Origin: Acidulodesulfobacterium_A sp049965795 | Lineage (GTDB): Bacteria > SZUA-79 > Acidulodesulfobacterales > Acidulodesulfobacteraceae | Assembly (NCBI GenBank): GCA_049965795.1 | Contig: JBMFVW010000001.1 | Coordinates: 1-64,000 of the forward strand | Direction: 5' to 3' | DNA: 64,000 nt | Shown: positions 51,860 to 60,646 of the stretch, piece by piece | Numbering within the stretch: position 1 is the first letter of the stretch | Layout: each line of letters begins with the position of its first letter | Program-made: the position numbers and the translations under genes | The notes under the pieces: generated by a model | Databases searched by the model: none | What the model was told of the DNA's origin: nothing | What the model saw: only the letters and a program-made list of their open reading frames with translations

Positions 51860-53317
51860 CTATAAAGCGTTTATTTCTTTAATCGTTTTATTTATAAGAT
51901 AATCCGTTGATTTTTCGTCTTTACTCTCTGCGTAAATTCTAAGAACAGGTTCGGTTCCCGAAGGGCGTATCAGCAGCCATGAACCGTCGTTATATTCAAA
52001 TTTAAATCCGTCCTTAAAATTAAAGTTAGTAATTTTATTTTTAAAAGGCAGGTTGAAATCTTCCGCTTTAAGTTTTTCAATAAGGATTAGTTTTTTCGGA
52101 TCGTTTATTTTTATGTCGACGCGTTTATATAAATAAGGATAGCTTTCTCCAAAAATATCTTTTAAGAGTTCATTTAAGTTCTTTTGCTTGGCAATCATAA
52201 TTTTTAAAAGCATCAATGCGTTAAATATGCCGTCTCTTTCCGGCAAATGCGAAGCGACTCCTATGCCGCCCGACTCTTCTCCGCCTATAAATACGTCGCT
52301 GCCGTCTTTTATCATAAGCTCGGCTATATTTTTAAAACCTATCGGCGTTTCATAAAGCTTGATTCCGTTTTTACTGCAAATATCGCCGATAGATTTAGAT
52401 ACCGAAACTGTCTTGACTACGCTTCCGGAAAAACCTTCTTCTATAAGATAATTTAAAATTATAGTAAAAATTTTATGCGAATCGATAAAATTTCCCCTGT
52501 AATCCACCGCTCCTATCCTGTCCGCATCTCCATCCGTGGCGAAACCCACCGTAAATTTATTTTTAATCCCTCTTTTTTTTACGGAAAGTTTTAATTTATC
52601 GAGATTGGCGTCTATAGGCTCAGGATTTAAACCCGGAAAAGCTGGATTAACGCTATTGTTGACAGATGAATGGCTAACGGAAAAAGCTTTTAATATAGAG
52701 GATAAATAACCTATTCCGGCACCATACATAGGGTCTATCACTACATATAGCGATTTTATAAAATCCTTATCCGCATTAGACAGCACCTTATTTAAACCCG
52801 TTAAATCGGTTATTCTATTAATATAATCTTTTTTGAAATCGGCATATGAAAAATCATAAATATTTTTTTTGAATCTATTCTCGTCGCCGTCGTATCTCTT
52901 TCCGTCTGCATTTACGATTTTTTCAATTTTTTTAACTTCGGATTGAAGCATCGAAGCGCCGAAACGGCTTTTAAATTTCAAACCGTTAAACATAAAAGGA
53001 TTATGGCTGGCGGTAATCATTATACCTGCATCGTATCCTTTATTCTTTACAAAATAAGACAAAACCGGGGACGGGCAGAAATTATCGCTTAACGTAACGT
53101 CTATCCCGACGGATTCAAGCGATTCTGCCGACTTAACGGCAAATTCTTTAGACAAAAAACGCGTATCGTATCCTATCGCAACCTTTTTAGAAGAATTAGA
53201 TTTTAAATGCTCTCCAAGCGCGCGACTGATACGTTCGACATGTTTAAAGGTAAAATTATCGCCTATTATTCCCCTGTATCCGTCAGTGCCGAAATTTATA
53301 AGAATATTTGACATCAT
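51860..53317 (-). CDS. Phosphoglucomutase/phosphomannomutase family protein
   Basis: An alpha-D-phosphohexomutase of 485 residues. The phosphoserine loop is TASHNPFMFNGLK. The metal loop is DGDADRIGAVD, the sugar-binding loop is GGEESGGIG and the phosphate-binding loop is RPSGTEPVLRIY. It begins NFGTDGYRGIIG. It isomerises hexose 1- and 6-phosphates for cell-wall or LPS sugars. Glucose, mannose or glucosamine specificity cannot be read from motifs alone. It sits 51 bp from tRNA-Arg on the same strand. Confidence 0.93.
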   Translation of the reverse strand: MMSNILINFGTDGYRGIIGDNFTFKHVERISRALGEHLKSNSSKKVAIGYDTRFLSKEFAVKSAESLESVGIDVTLSDNFCPSPVLSYFVKNKGYDAGIMITASHNPFMFNGLKFKSRFGASMLQSEVKKIEKIVNADGKRYDGDENRFKKNIYDFSYADFKKDYINRITDLTGLNKVLSNADKDFIKSLYVVIDPMYGAGIGYLSSILKAFSVSHSSVNNSVNPAFPGLNPEPIDANLDKLKLSVKKRGIKNKFTVGFATDGDADRIGAVDYRGNFIDSHKIFTIILNYLIEEGFSGSVVKTVSVSKSIGDICSKNGIKLYETPIGFKNIAELMIKDGSDVFIGGEESGGIGVASHLPERDGIFNALMLLKIMIAKQKNLNELLKDIFGESYPYLYKRVDIKINDPKKLILIEKLKAEDFNLPFKNKITNFNFKDGFKFEYNDGSWLLIRPSGTEPVLRIYAESKDEKSTDYLINKTIKEINAL

Positions 53318-53367
53318 AACAATAACTTTTGCACCTTACAAGTGCTTGAAATACCTTTATTTTGAAC

Positions 53368-53444
53368 TGGTGTGTCCGGAGGGATTCGAACCCTCTGCCT
53401 CAGGAGTCGGAGTCCTGCACTCTATCCAGATGAGCTACGGACAC
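53368..53444 (-). tRNA. tRNA-Arg (CCG anticodon), CCA encoded
   Basis: On the minus strand a 7-bp acceptor stem pairs GTGTCCG with CGGACAC, followed by discriminator A and an encoded CCA (53370-53368). The anticodon stem CAGGA/TCCTG holds the loop CTCCGAC, giving anticodon CCG for the codon CGG. The T-loop GGTTCGAATCC is standard. Confidence 0.95.
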
Positions 53445-53484
53445 TAAAATAAATTAGCACTGCTTTATAAAAAATTAAAATTTT

Positions 53485-53506
53485 ACATATATTATATAAT
53501 ATATGT
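53485..53506 (+). promoter_or_regulatory. Perfect 22-bp palindrome abutting a start codon, with -10 box
   Basis: ACATATATTAT is mirrored exactly by ATAATATATGT, and the next base is the A of ATG 53507. TATAAT (53495-53500) within it fits a -10 box six bases before the ATG, so transcription may begin at the start codon. The palindrome may be an operator. Confidence 0.45.
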
Positions 53507-54208
53507 ATGGGGAAAAAAAATAAAAAAAACATACTATTAGGTTTATTGAATTCTAACGCTATAAAATTGTCTTATATCGTTGAACAAAATATAGAAGAAA
53601 TTTTAAACGAGGTCATTACAAATAATTACAAAATACACGAAAGCGATATAAAAGACTTTATTTGTAATAAAAGCAAGAATAAATTTAATATTATATGCGA
53701 AGAAATTAACAGATTATCGGTAAAAATATTAGAAAAAGACGAAATAATATTTTTCAAACCGATATTTAAGAAAAAAAAAATTAAGCAATTAAATCTAATC
53801 TATAAAATACTGCGTATAATAAAATTTATGGAAAACATGAAAAATATTTACAATAATTTAGAATTAATAAAATTAAATATAAACGAATTATATAAATATC
53901 CGGTGCTCAAAGTTCAAACTTATATACCGGAGTTATGTCTTTACCTCAGCGCTTTTTTTAAAGAAAACATAGATATATTTTTTATGAATGAAAATCATGG
54001 AGATATAGAAGAAAGAAAGAAAATAGCGATGGAGAAACTGCATAAAATAATATCGCTTGGAAACAAAATAATAAACGAATTCTATATCAACATTATATCT
54101 GCCGAAAACAACGATAATAAAAATACGGGGCATGTCGTTTTTTATTCCAATATAATATCTATTATACAGATAATATCTATTAACTGTGCCGAATTTAATC
54201 TTTTATAA
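53507..54208 (+). CDS. Uncharacterised helical protein, Lys/Ile/Asn-rich
   Basis: I do not recognise this 233-residue protein. It has no signal peptide and no clear transmembrane segment. It is predicted by eye to be mostly amphipathic helix, with the Lys-rich block FKKKKIKQL near residue 87. The helical rhythm with LIYKILRIIKFMENMKNI and a second similar half is faintly like PhoU, but key PhoU motifs are not convincing. A perfect palindrome and -10 box sit directly before the ATG, with no ribosome site, which suggests a leaderless transcript. Neighbours are tRNA-Arg (divergent) and an exporter 94 bp downstream on the same strand. Confidence 0.6.
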   Translation: MGKKNKKNILLGLLNSNAIKLSYIVEQNIEEILNEVITNNYKIHESDIKDFICNKSKNKFNIICEEINRLSVKILEKDEIIFFKPIFKKKKIKQLNLIYKILRIIKFMENMKNIYNNLELIKLNINELYKYPVLKVQTYIPELCLYLSAFFKENIDIFFMNENHGDIEERKKIAMEKLHKIISLGNKIINEFYINIISAENNDNKNTGHVVFYSNIISIIQIISINCAEFNLL

Positions 54209-54302
54209 TTTTCCAATTTTTTAATTATTTTTTTAATATAATTTTTTATAATGATTTATAAAATTAATGACTATTAAGTCACTATATGATAAAATTTAAT
54301 TT

Positions 54303-55835
54303 ATGTACTCTAAAGAATATAAAAACTTGATTTTATTATTGCTTGTAGCATTTTTTTTTATGGTTATGCTCGACATGAGTATAGTAACTATAGCTATACC
54401 GAAAATCATGTCAAGCTTAGGCGTAAACCTTGAAGACGTCGACTGGGTAATGATAGCTTATAACGTGGCTACGGCAATAATAATCATGCCTATAACGTTC
54501 ATAATAAGAAAAATAGGATTAAAGATACCTATTATCCTTAGTATAATATTTTTTACTATTTCTTCCGTGGCTTGCGGTTTTGCCACATCTATAAATATGC
54601 TTATAGCATTCCGCGTCGTGCAGGGGCTTTCCGGCGGAGGCATAGCGCCTCTCGGATTAGCGCTTATGGGCAAGGTTTTTGAACCGCATGAGAGGGGAAG
54701 GGCAATGGGAATATGGGGTATCGGAGCAATGGCTGCCCCGGCTATAGGGCCTACACTCGGCGGCTGGATCACCGACCATCTTACATGGAGATGGGTATTT
54801 TTCGTTAACGCTCCTATCGCGGTAATAACTCTTATAGGAATACTTATAATTATGGAGGATGACCACAAGGGACTTAATTTTAAAGCAAATTTCGATTTTT
54901 TAGGTTTTGCTTTTTTTGCAATGGCTATAGCATTTATACTCGTCGCTTTTAATGAAGGACAGAATAAAGGATGGGATTCGAGCTACATTCATATATGCGA
55001 AATTTTAAGCGCCGCAGGATTTTTTATGTTCTTTTTATTCGAGCCGTTTATTTCCCATCCGCTTATAGATTTTAAAATATTTAAAAATTATAATTTTACG
55101 CTTATAACTTCTATTAACGCCGTCAGAGCTATAGCCTTGTTCGGTTCGCTGTTTATTATGCCTGTATATTTAGAAAATATTATGAATTACACCCCTTATA
55201 TGACGGGTCTTATTATGATGCCCTCTGCCATAGCCGTCGCTTTATCTGCTCCGGTTTTCGGAAAAATGGCGGATAAATGGGGACCGAAATATTTTATTGT
55301 TTTCGGCATGCTTACGACGGCCGTATCCCTCTTTTTATACTGGAATCTTTCAACGCAGTCAAGCCTCTACGATATAATATATCCCTCAATTATTAGAGGC
55401 ATAGGACTTGGCATGCTATATTCGCCCATTATGAGCGCAGGACTAAATTCCGTCAAAAAGGAGCAGATACCCGAAGCATCCGGACTGCTGCCTATAACCA
55501 TGAGACTCGCTTCAGGTTTCGGCATAGCATATTTTGCAAACTATCTGGCGACAAAGAGAGTATATTATCTTACAAGATACGGCGATAAAATAAACGACAA
55601 AAACAACGCCTTTATTAAAATGAAATCGGCGTTTAACGCTAACGGACTTTTTAAAGCAAATACCGGAGTTCTGGCTAATTCTGCAAAAATTAATCCCGGC
55701 ATGGGTTTTATAGATTCCGTAGTAAAAATGTTTGCAACCGTCCAATCTTACGACGACGTATTTGTGGTTGCCGGCGTCATATGCCTTTTTGGAATTTTGC
55801 CTGCTCTTATGATGAAAAACAAAATACATCGTTAA
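54303..55835 (+). CDS. MFS drug exporter, DHA2/EmrB family (14 TM)
   Basis: A 510-residue exporter with 14 helices. DHA2 motifs are VMLDMSIVTIAIPKIM, FRVVQGLSGGGIAPLGLALMGKVF and GRAMGIWGIGAMAAPAIGPTLGGWI. It is a paralogue of the exporter at 35665. The motif A loop is degenerate (RKIGLKIPIILS). No EmrA or TolC-like gene is adjacent. It ends with a four-base convergent overlap with the PilP-like gene. No ribosome site is evident. Confidence 0.9.
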   Translation: MYSKEYKNLILLLLVAFFFMVMLDMSIVTIAIPKIMSSLGVNLEDVDWVMIAYNVATAIIIMPITFIIRKIGLKIPIILSIIFFTISSVACGFATSINMLIAFRVVQGLSGGGIAPLGLALMGKVFEPHERGRAMGIWGIGAMAAPAIGPTLGGWITDHLTWRWVFFVNAPIAVITLIGILIIMEDDHKGLNFKANFDFLGFAFFAMAIAFILVAFNEGQNKGWDSSYIHICEILSAAGFFMFFLFEPFISHPLIDFKIFKNYNFTLITSINAVRAIALFGSLFIMPVYLENIMNYTPYMTGLIMMPSAIAVALSAPVFGKMADKWGPKYFIVFGMLTTAVSLFLYWNLSTQSSLYDIIYPSIIRGIGLGMLYSPIMSAGLNSVKKEQIPEASGLLPITMRLASGFGIAYFANYLATKRVYYLTRYGDKINDKNNAFIKMKSAFNANGLFKANTGVLANSAKINPGMGFIDSVVKMFATVQSYDDVFVVAGVICLFGILPALMMKNKIHR

Positions 55836-56443
55836 TCTTTTAAATATTTATATAAAATTTTCCCTTTACTAGAATAAATTATTTTTGAAGGTTCTATTTT
55901 CAAAATAAAAACGCCGCCTATATTTTCTCCGGTATGAACATAATGTTTTTTGCCGTTTATTTTTATTAAAGCCGTATTGCCGCCGGTAAATATTAAAGCC
56001 ACTGCCCGCTTATTTTTGTCTGAAAATCCTTTAAATTTTAAATTCTTGACAATATTGCTTAAATTTCCGCCGTTATAAAAACTCCGATTCTGGTTCATTA
56101 AATCAGGGGCAGATTTTGCTGCATAGCCTGCGGTTGCGTTTTTTTGCGATTTTGAGTGCGGAATAAAAAGCCTGCTGTATTTTTCGTACTTTTTATGCGG
56201 AATATTAAAAATATCCCTAAGCGGTTTTCTCGATAATTGCGTAGATTCGGCTTTTGGTCTGCCGTCTTTAACTTTAACGCTTAAATCAAGTTTATTAATT
56301 TCTTTATTTCTATAAGGCGTCTTATGCAAAATATTTAGTTTTTTATTATTTCCGGCTTTAAACCTGTTTAATAACGATAATATTACTATAAATAAAAAAA
56401 ACGCAAAAAGAATAACAAAAAAAATTTTAATTTTAGATTTCAT
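55832..56443 (-). CDS. PilP/GspC-like inner-membrane pilus or secretion protein
   Basis: A 203-residue protein with one N-terminal membrane helix (residues 4-24), a Lys/Asn-rich unstructured region and a C-terminal beta domain. That domain reads AVALIFTGGNTALIKINGKK, HVGENIGG-like HTGENIGGVFILKI and SPSKIIYSSKGK-like SKIIYSSKGKILYKY, the HR-domain pattern of PilP and GspC. In those systems it links the inner-membrane platform to the secretin. It is the last gene of the cluster that begins with secretin, a typical order. Confidence 0.7.
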   Translation of the reverse strand: MKSKIKIFFVILFAFFLFIVILSLLNRFKAGNNKKLNILHKTPYRNKEINKLDLSVKVKDGRPKAESTQLSRKPLRDIFNIPHKKYEKYSRLFIPHSKSQKNATAGYAAKSAPDLMNQNRSFYNGGNLSNIVKNLKFKGFSDKNKRAVALIFTGGNTALIKINGKKHYVHTGENIGGVFILKIEPSKIIYSSKGKILYKYLKD

Positions 56444-56486
56444 TATACCCTCTTTATCTTTTGATATTAAATATTAAAATTTATTT

Positions 56487-56990
56487 TCATTTAAAGCCTA
56501 CAAGTTCAACATTTATAATTGCATCTATTTTTCTTCCGGATTTAATATTAATTTTTTTTATTTCGAACGGAAACGATTTAAGCGTCTTTATTAATGAAAA
56601 CAATACATCTACGTCTGAAAAATTACTTAATGCCACCTTAAAATTCATTGTTTTAAAATAAGTATCATCGGCATTTTTCATATTTTCAGTTTTTTGAATA
56701 CTAACTCCTATATTAAATCCTTTTTCTTTTAAATATCGCGCATAAGATAAAAAAGATACCATATAGCTATAAAAACCTTGTTTTCCTGCCGGAAATTTAA
56801 TAGTTTTAATCTTATTGTCTTTTTTAAGATGAATTTTTAACTGTCTGAAAGTATTTTTTTCGTAAATATAAGATTGCTTTAATTTATAAAAAACTTTCAT
56901 AGAAGGTATTAACCGGTACAGTAATATGTAGGACGAGGTTAAAGATAATAAAAGTAATACTATCGGCCTTTTGTTTTTAATTTTTTTCAT
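56487..56990 (-). CDS. PilO/GspM-like alignment-complex protein
   Basis: A 167-residue protein with one N-terminal membrane helix (about 11-30), a coiled-coil-like stretch (KLKQSYIYEKNTFRQLK) and a ferredoxin-like C-terminal domain. That domain (MNFKVALSNFSDVDVLFSLIKTLKSFP, KINIKSGRKIDAIINVELVGF) is the PilO pattern. Assignment rests on topology and position between PilMN- and PilP-like genes; sequence identity is low. Confidence 0.7.
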   Translation of the reverse strand: MKKIKNKRPIVLLLLSLTSSYILLYRLIPSMKVFYKLKQSYIYEKNTFRQLKIHLKKDNKIKTIKFPAGKQGFYSYMVSFLSYARYLKEKGFNIGVSIQKTENMKNADDTYFKTMNFKVALSNFSDVDVLFSLIKTLKSFPFEIKKINIKSGRKIDAIINVELVGFK

Positions 56991-57011
56991 TTAGTATTTA
57001 TTTTTTTTGAT

Positions 57012-58214
57012 TTAATTTAAGAATCCTAAAAATTTCATTGAAGGCTTGCCAGACTTGCCGAATAAATATTTAACGCTTAATGTTTTTTTATAATCCAATT
57101 TTTTAGCTATAGTATTATAATCATAAGAGAATCTTCTATAACCTCCGTTATCAAAAACGGTTGCATAAAAAATATATCCTGTTCCCGATTTCATCATTTT
57201 AATTTTTTTTATTTTTACGGTTTTAGGCAGAAGTGCAAAAAAACTTTTCAAATAATTTACAATATTAACTTTGGAAAAATGCCCGTTAAATATAATTTTG
57301 CTTTTATCTCTATCTATTTTTAAAGATAGAACGGCAATTTTTTTGTTCATTTCCTCTATTTTTTGCCGTTCGAAAACTGTTTTTTTTCCGTAAGAAATAA
57401 TCATTGCTTCCATAAAAAAAATAACGAATATTAAAACTGCGATATAAATATTTTTTGTCCTATTTTTTTTATCTTCTATTTTTTTAAATTTTATTTCCGG
57501 ATTTTCAAAATGAGAAAAAGTTTTATTTATTCTTTCAAAATATTCAAAAAAATCTTTGGCGGTAAAATTTAATATTTCTGCATTTCCGAAAAAATTTTTA
57601 AAGTCTCCGCAATCGCAGTCGGCAATTATCTGTTCTATTTTAATAAATTTATTTTCGGAATCTATTTTAGTTTTTAAAATATTAAGATTGTCGGTTATCA
57701 TATCCGCCTTAAAACTTAAAACCGGCATTATGCTAAAACCGTTTGAAATTATGATAATCTTATATACGTCGTCCGTTTTTTCTATAAATAGAAAATTCTT
57801 TTTCAGATTAAAGCCGTTAAATTTTTCTTTTAAAAACTCTATAACCAAATAATCGTATGGAATAACTATATCTATCCTTTGAAATAACGAATAATATTTT
57901 TTGATATTTGAAGGCAGGGCATGATAAACGCCGTATTCTCCGTTTATGCCGTATGCCAAAAAATACGATCCGTTCTTATAAGATTTTCCAATGTAACGGC
58001 TTAAATAAAATTTTTTGCGGTTTTTTACATTTTTTTCAGGTATAACCGAAAAATTGATATTTTTAGATATTACGGCAACGGCATAATTTACTTCTGTTTC
58101 CGATGAATCATCCGAATAATAATCGTCGGTAAGGCTATGGGAAAAAACCGATTTATCGCCGTCAAAATATTGATATATATCGTATTCTTCTATATAAATG
58201 AAATTTTTATACAT
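57012..58214 (-). CDS. PilM-PilN fusion / GspL-like protein
   Basis: A 400-residue protein. Residues 1-240 are cytoplasmic and contain an actin-like pattern similar to the second half of PilM/GspL (VIPYDYLVIEFLKEKF, VYKIIIISNGF, IIADCDCGDF). A membrane helix lies at 255-275. A coiled coil and a ferredoxin-like domain follow (VNYLKSFFALLPKTVKIKKIKM), as in PilN. So cytoplasmic and periplasmic parts are one chain, as in GspL, rather than separate PilM and PilN. A Walker-like nucleotide motif is not obvious. Confidence 0.7.
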   Translation of the reverse strand: MYKNFIYIEEYDIYQYFDGDKSVFSHSLTDDYYSDDSSETEVNYAVAVISKNINFSVIPEKNVKNRKKFYLSRYIGKSYKNGSYFLAYGINGEYGVYHALPSNIKKYYSLFQRIDIVIPYDYLVIEFLKEKFNGFNLKKNFLFIEKTDDVYKIIIISNGFSIMPVLSFKADMITDNLNILKTKIDSENKFIKIEQIIADCDCGDFKNFFGNAEILNFTAKDFFEYFERINKTFSHFENPEIKFKKIEDKKNRTKNIYIAVLIFVIFFMEAMIISYGKKTVFERQKIEEMNKKIAVLSLKIDRDKSKIIFNGHFSKVNIVNYLKSFFALLPKTVKIKKIKMMKSGTGYIFYATVFDNGGYRRFSYDYNTIAKKLDYKKTLSVKYLFGKSGKPSMKFLGFLN

Positions 58215-58239
58215 TATTATTTTTATTTTATTTTTTAAA

Positions 58240-59217
58240 TTAGTTTAACGTATTGGATTGGTTTAAATTTATAAGTTTCGGAAGATAGCTTGACGGTATC
58301 TGTATTTCATACCCGGGAGGCTCTATTGGAACATAGTTCATTCCTCCTTCCCAATAGGCATATTCCACTGTTCCCCAAACCTGTGGTAGATAAGGATTTT
58401 GAAACGCTCCGCCGACCCAATCGCTATATGAATATGTGTCTCCCGCATTATTTGAATACGAAGAGCTGCCTGTACACTGCGAATAAGGATTGTTGGCATA
58501 ACTTAAAATCGCTTTGTTTCCGTTAATAGATTCGACAATAAAATATAAAGATAATTCGCCGCCGTCCCATATTCTCTTATAAGTGTGCCCTCTGCCGGAA
58601 TTTAAATATGCATCTTCGGTAATATAACAGATTGCTCCGGTAATATAAAAACTTTTTCCTACATATTGCCCATAAGTTCCGCCGGCGTTATTGCTTAAAG
58701 CTATCGGGTCTATATAAATTATCTCGTTTCCGTTAATTATAGAACTGCCGGGTATATCGTGTCTTATTTCTTTATAAAAATTATAATAGGCGTAAGGTTC
58801 GCCGCCTTGCGAAGGAGTAACGGCAAGAGTATAGCTGATTTCCTGAGCGGTACCGTTCTGAACTGAATTATTTACGCTTAAACATATTTTAGTATCGTCG
58901 TACGTTTTTATGCTTCCGTATATACAGTCGGAGTCAGGATTGCCGCCTAAAAAATTTATGCCTATGCCTTTCGCTATATAACCTGCCGATTGAAGAGAAC
59001 CTATACTGCTGAATTTACCGTTATTATTAACATACGTACTTTCGGCGTTTATCAAAGTATTTGCCAAAACCGATACGTTTTGAGCTTTATTTTCATACAC
59101 AATCCCCTGAAGCGCAGGTAGGCTTAATGCCGCCATTATCGACAAAACTATCATTGAAACTATTATGCCGGCGAGCGAAAACCCTTTATTATTTCCCGTA
59201 ATTTTAGCAAAGTTCAT
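58240..59217 (-). CDS. Type IV pilin-like minor pilin lacking Glu5
   Basis: A 325-residue prepilin-like protein. A short leader ends in Gly12, then FSLAGIIVSMIVLSIMAALS (mature residues 1-20) forms the N-terminal helix. Mature position 5 is Gly17, not the Glu found in most pilins, a trait of GspK-like or tip pilins. The globular part is large and rich in Gly/Ser/Asn/Tyr with Cys pairs. The region AQNVSVLANTLINAESTYVNNN matches the next upstream gene by pattern, so the two arose by duplication. It may cap the fibre. Confidence 0.8.
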   Translation of the reverse strand: MNFAKITGNNKGFSLAGIIVSMIVLSIMAALSLPALQGIVYENKAQNVSVLANTLINAESTYVNNNGKFSSIGSLQSAGYIAKGIGINFLGGNPDSDCIYGSIKTYDDTKICLSVNNSVQNGTAQEISYTLAVTPSQGGEPYAYYNFYKEIRHDIPGSSIINGNEIIYIDPIALSNNAGGTYGQYVGKSFYITGAICYITEDAYLNSGRGHTYKRIWDGGELSLYFIVESINGNKAILSYANNPYSQCTGSSSYSNNAGDTYSYSDWVGGAFQNPYLPQVWGTVEYAYWEGGMNYVPIEPPGYEIQIPSSYLPKLINLNQSNTLN

Positions 59218-59235
59218 ATTTACGACACCTCCGTT

Positions 59236-59898
59236 TTAAAAAAGACTTACGACAGACGCAAAAAAGTTGGTTATTGCCTGCGTGACTTTTGTTAATAAAT
59301 TATCCTGCGTCACTGCGACATTAGTATAATTAAGACCTCCGTTGGCGTTGGGACTTACGTTTACGGATGAAACGGACGAAGATCCTGCCGGATTAGAATT
59401 AGATGAAGAATTAAAAAAAGCCGGATTATTATTTAAGGCGAAAGTTACTGCGCCTAAACCGTTAATATCTGAAATCTGCCCTGCCTTGCCCGTTATCCCT
59501 ATGCTTATTTCTTTAGCTACTATATCTTCATCAGCCAAATTTAAAGGAATGTAAATTTCAAGCAATTCGTTTTGTAAATTTATACATATATTTGCCGTGC
59601 TTTTAAAAAGCAGCTTTTCCAAGCAGGTATCTCCTTGAAAATTATAAATTTTTATCGGGCTTAAATATGCCGGATTATTATTTTCCAAACCGCTTATATC
59701 CGTAAAAGTCCCCGTGTTTTGAAAATAAGCATGTTCCGCCTTTATTAATAAATCCGCAGTATTGACGATATTTTGCGCTTCGGTATTATATATCTGCCCC
59801 TTCTGCATATCGGGCATACATAGAGATAATTTAGGGGTTAAAAATATGTAAAAAATAAGCAATATATTTAAAATAGTGCAATAGACAAAACGTTTCAT
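59236..59898 (-). CDS. Pilin-like protein with conventional signal peptide
   Basis: A 220-residue exported protein. It begins with a hydrophobic signal (residues 1-27, MKRFVYCTILNILLIFYIFL then PKLSLC) with no prepilin Gly-Phe site and no Glu5. From MQKGQIYNTEAQNIVNTADL onward it follows the neighbouring minor pilin (AQNVSVLANT), with two Cys (about residues 93 and 105) similarly placed. The C-terminal part is Ser/Asn-rich. It is probably secreted as a soluble or anchored subunit rather than polymerised in the usual way. Function is unknown. Confidence 0.7.
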   Translation of the reverse strand: MKRFVYCTILNILLIFYIFLTPKLSLCMPDMQKGQIYNTEAQNIVNTADLLIKAEHAYFQNTGTFTDISGLENNNPAYLSPIKIYNFQGDTCLEKLLFKSTANICINLQNELLEIYIPLNLADEDIVAKEISIGITGKAGQISDINGLGAVTFALNNNPAFFNSSSNSNPAGSSSVSSVNVSPNANGGLNYTNVAVTQDNLLTKVTQAITNFFASVVSLF

Positions 59899-59975
59899 AT
59901 AAATAACCTTTTATAGCTTTTTATAAATTTAATTAATTCTATTCAATTTTCTTTTTACCTATTATCGTCCGCCCA

Positions 59976-60623
59976 TTAATTAAACGTAAAAGTCAGATTT
60001 CCCTGAAAATTTGAATTATTTGCCGAAGCGGCATTTCCGTTAAAAAGATCCGTTAAACAATTTTGCCCGCTGCCTATGTTAAAAACTGGACTGCCGTCCG
60101 TATCAACGCCGGAGATTGAGTTTTCTAATGAATTGCATATGTTTAAAGCCTGGGCGTTCGTCATCTGGGGAGCATTTATGCCTATTACGTAAATATACTG
60201 CCCGGGATTAGAATCGGTAGAAATTTGATAACCGGAAACAAACCCCGCATTCGGCGGTATAACGTTATTGCCGCTAACCGTCCATGAAGAAGGAAGCAGG
60301 TTGTCTTCCTGCATTGCATAAGGAAGAGAAACGCCGGCAGGCGGGATTATGCTGCCGCCGTTTACCTGCATATAAGAATTTACGGCCGATTCTAATTTAG
60401 TAACCGATTGAACCGTTGCCGTAACATTGGAAGAACCTATTAGTCCGTTATAAACCATTAATCCGCCTGCCGAAAGTATTCCGACGACTATCATTGCAAC
60501 TATTATTTCCATGAGGGTAAAACCGCTTATGTTTTTAGAAATTTTTACCGCATGAAAACCTGATTCTTCATTTATTTTGCTAAATTTTTTACTTTTAATG
60601 CATTTTTTTTTAAAAATAATCAT
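59976..60623 (-). CDS. Type IV prepilin (probable major pilin) with long leader
   Basis: A 215-residue prepilin. A 34-residue basic leader ends in Gly34, then FTLMEIIVAMIVVGILSAGG, the canonical type IV pilin start with Glu at mature position 5. The mature protein is about 180 residues, with a C-terminal Cys pair (NICNSLEN and GQNCLTDLF) that would form the D-region disulfide. The leader is far longer than the usual 6-12 residues of type IVa and even long for type IVb. It is preceded by the PilC-like gene and followed by the secreted pilin paralogue. Confidence 0.85.
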   Translation of the reverse strand: MIIFKKKCIKSKKFSKINEESGFHAVKISKNISGFTLMEIIVAMIVVGILSAGGLMVYNGLIGSSNVTATVQSVTKLESAVNSYMQVNGGSIIPPAGVSLPYAMQEDNLLPSSWTVSGNNVIPPNAGFVSGYQISTDSNPGQYIYVIGINAPQMTNAQALNICNSLENSISGVDTDGSPVFNIGSGQNCLTDLFNGNAASANNSNFQGNLTFTFN

Positions 60624-60646
60624 AATTTTCCTCCAAATAAATTTTA

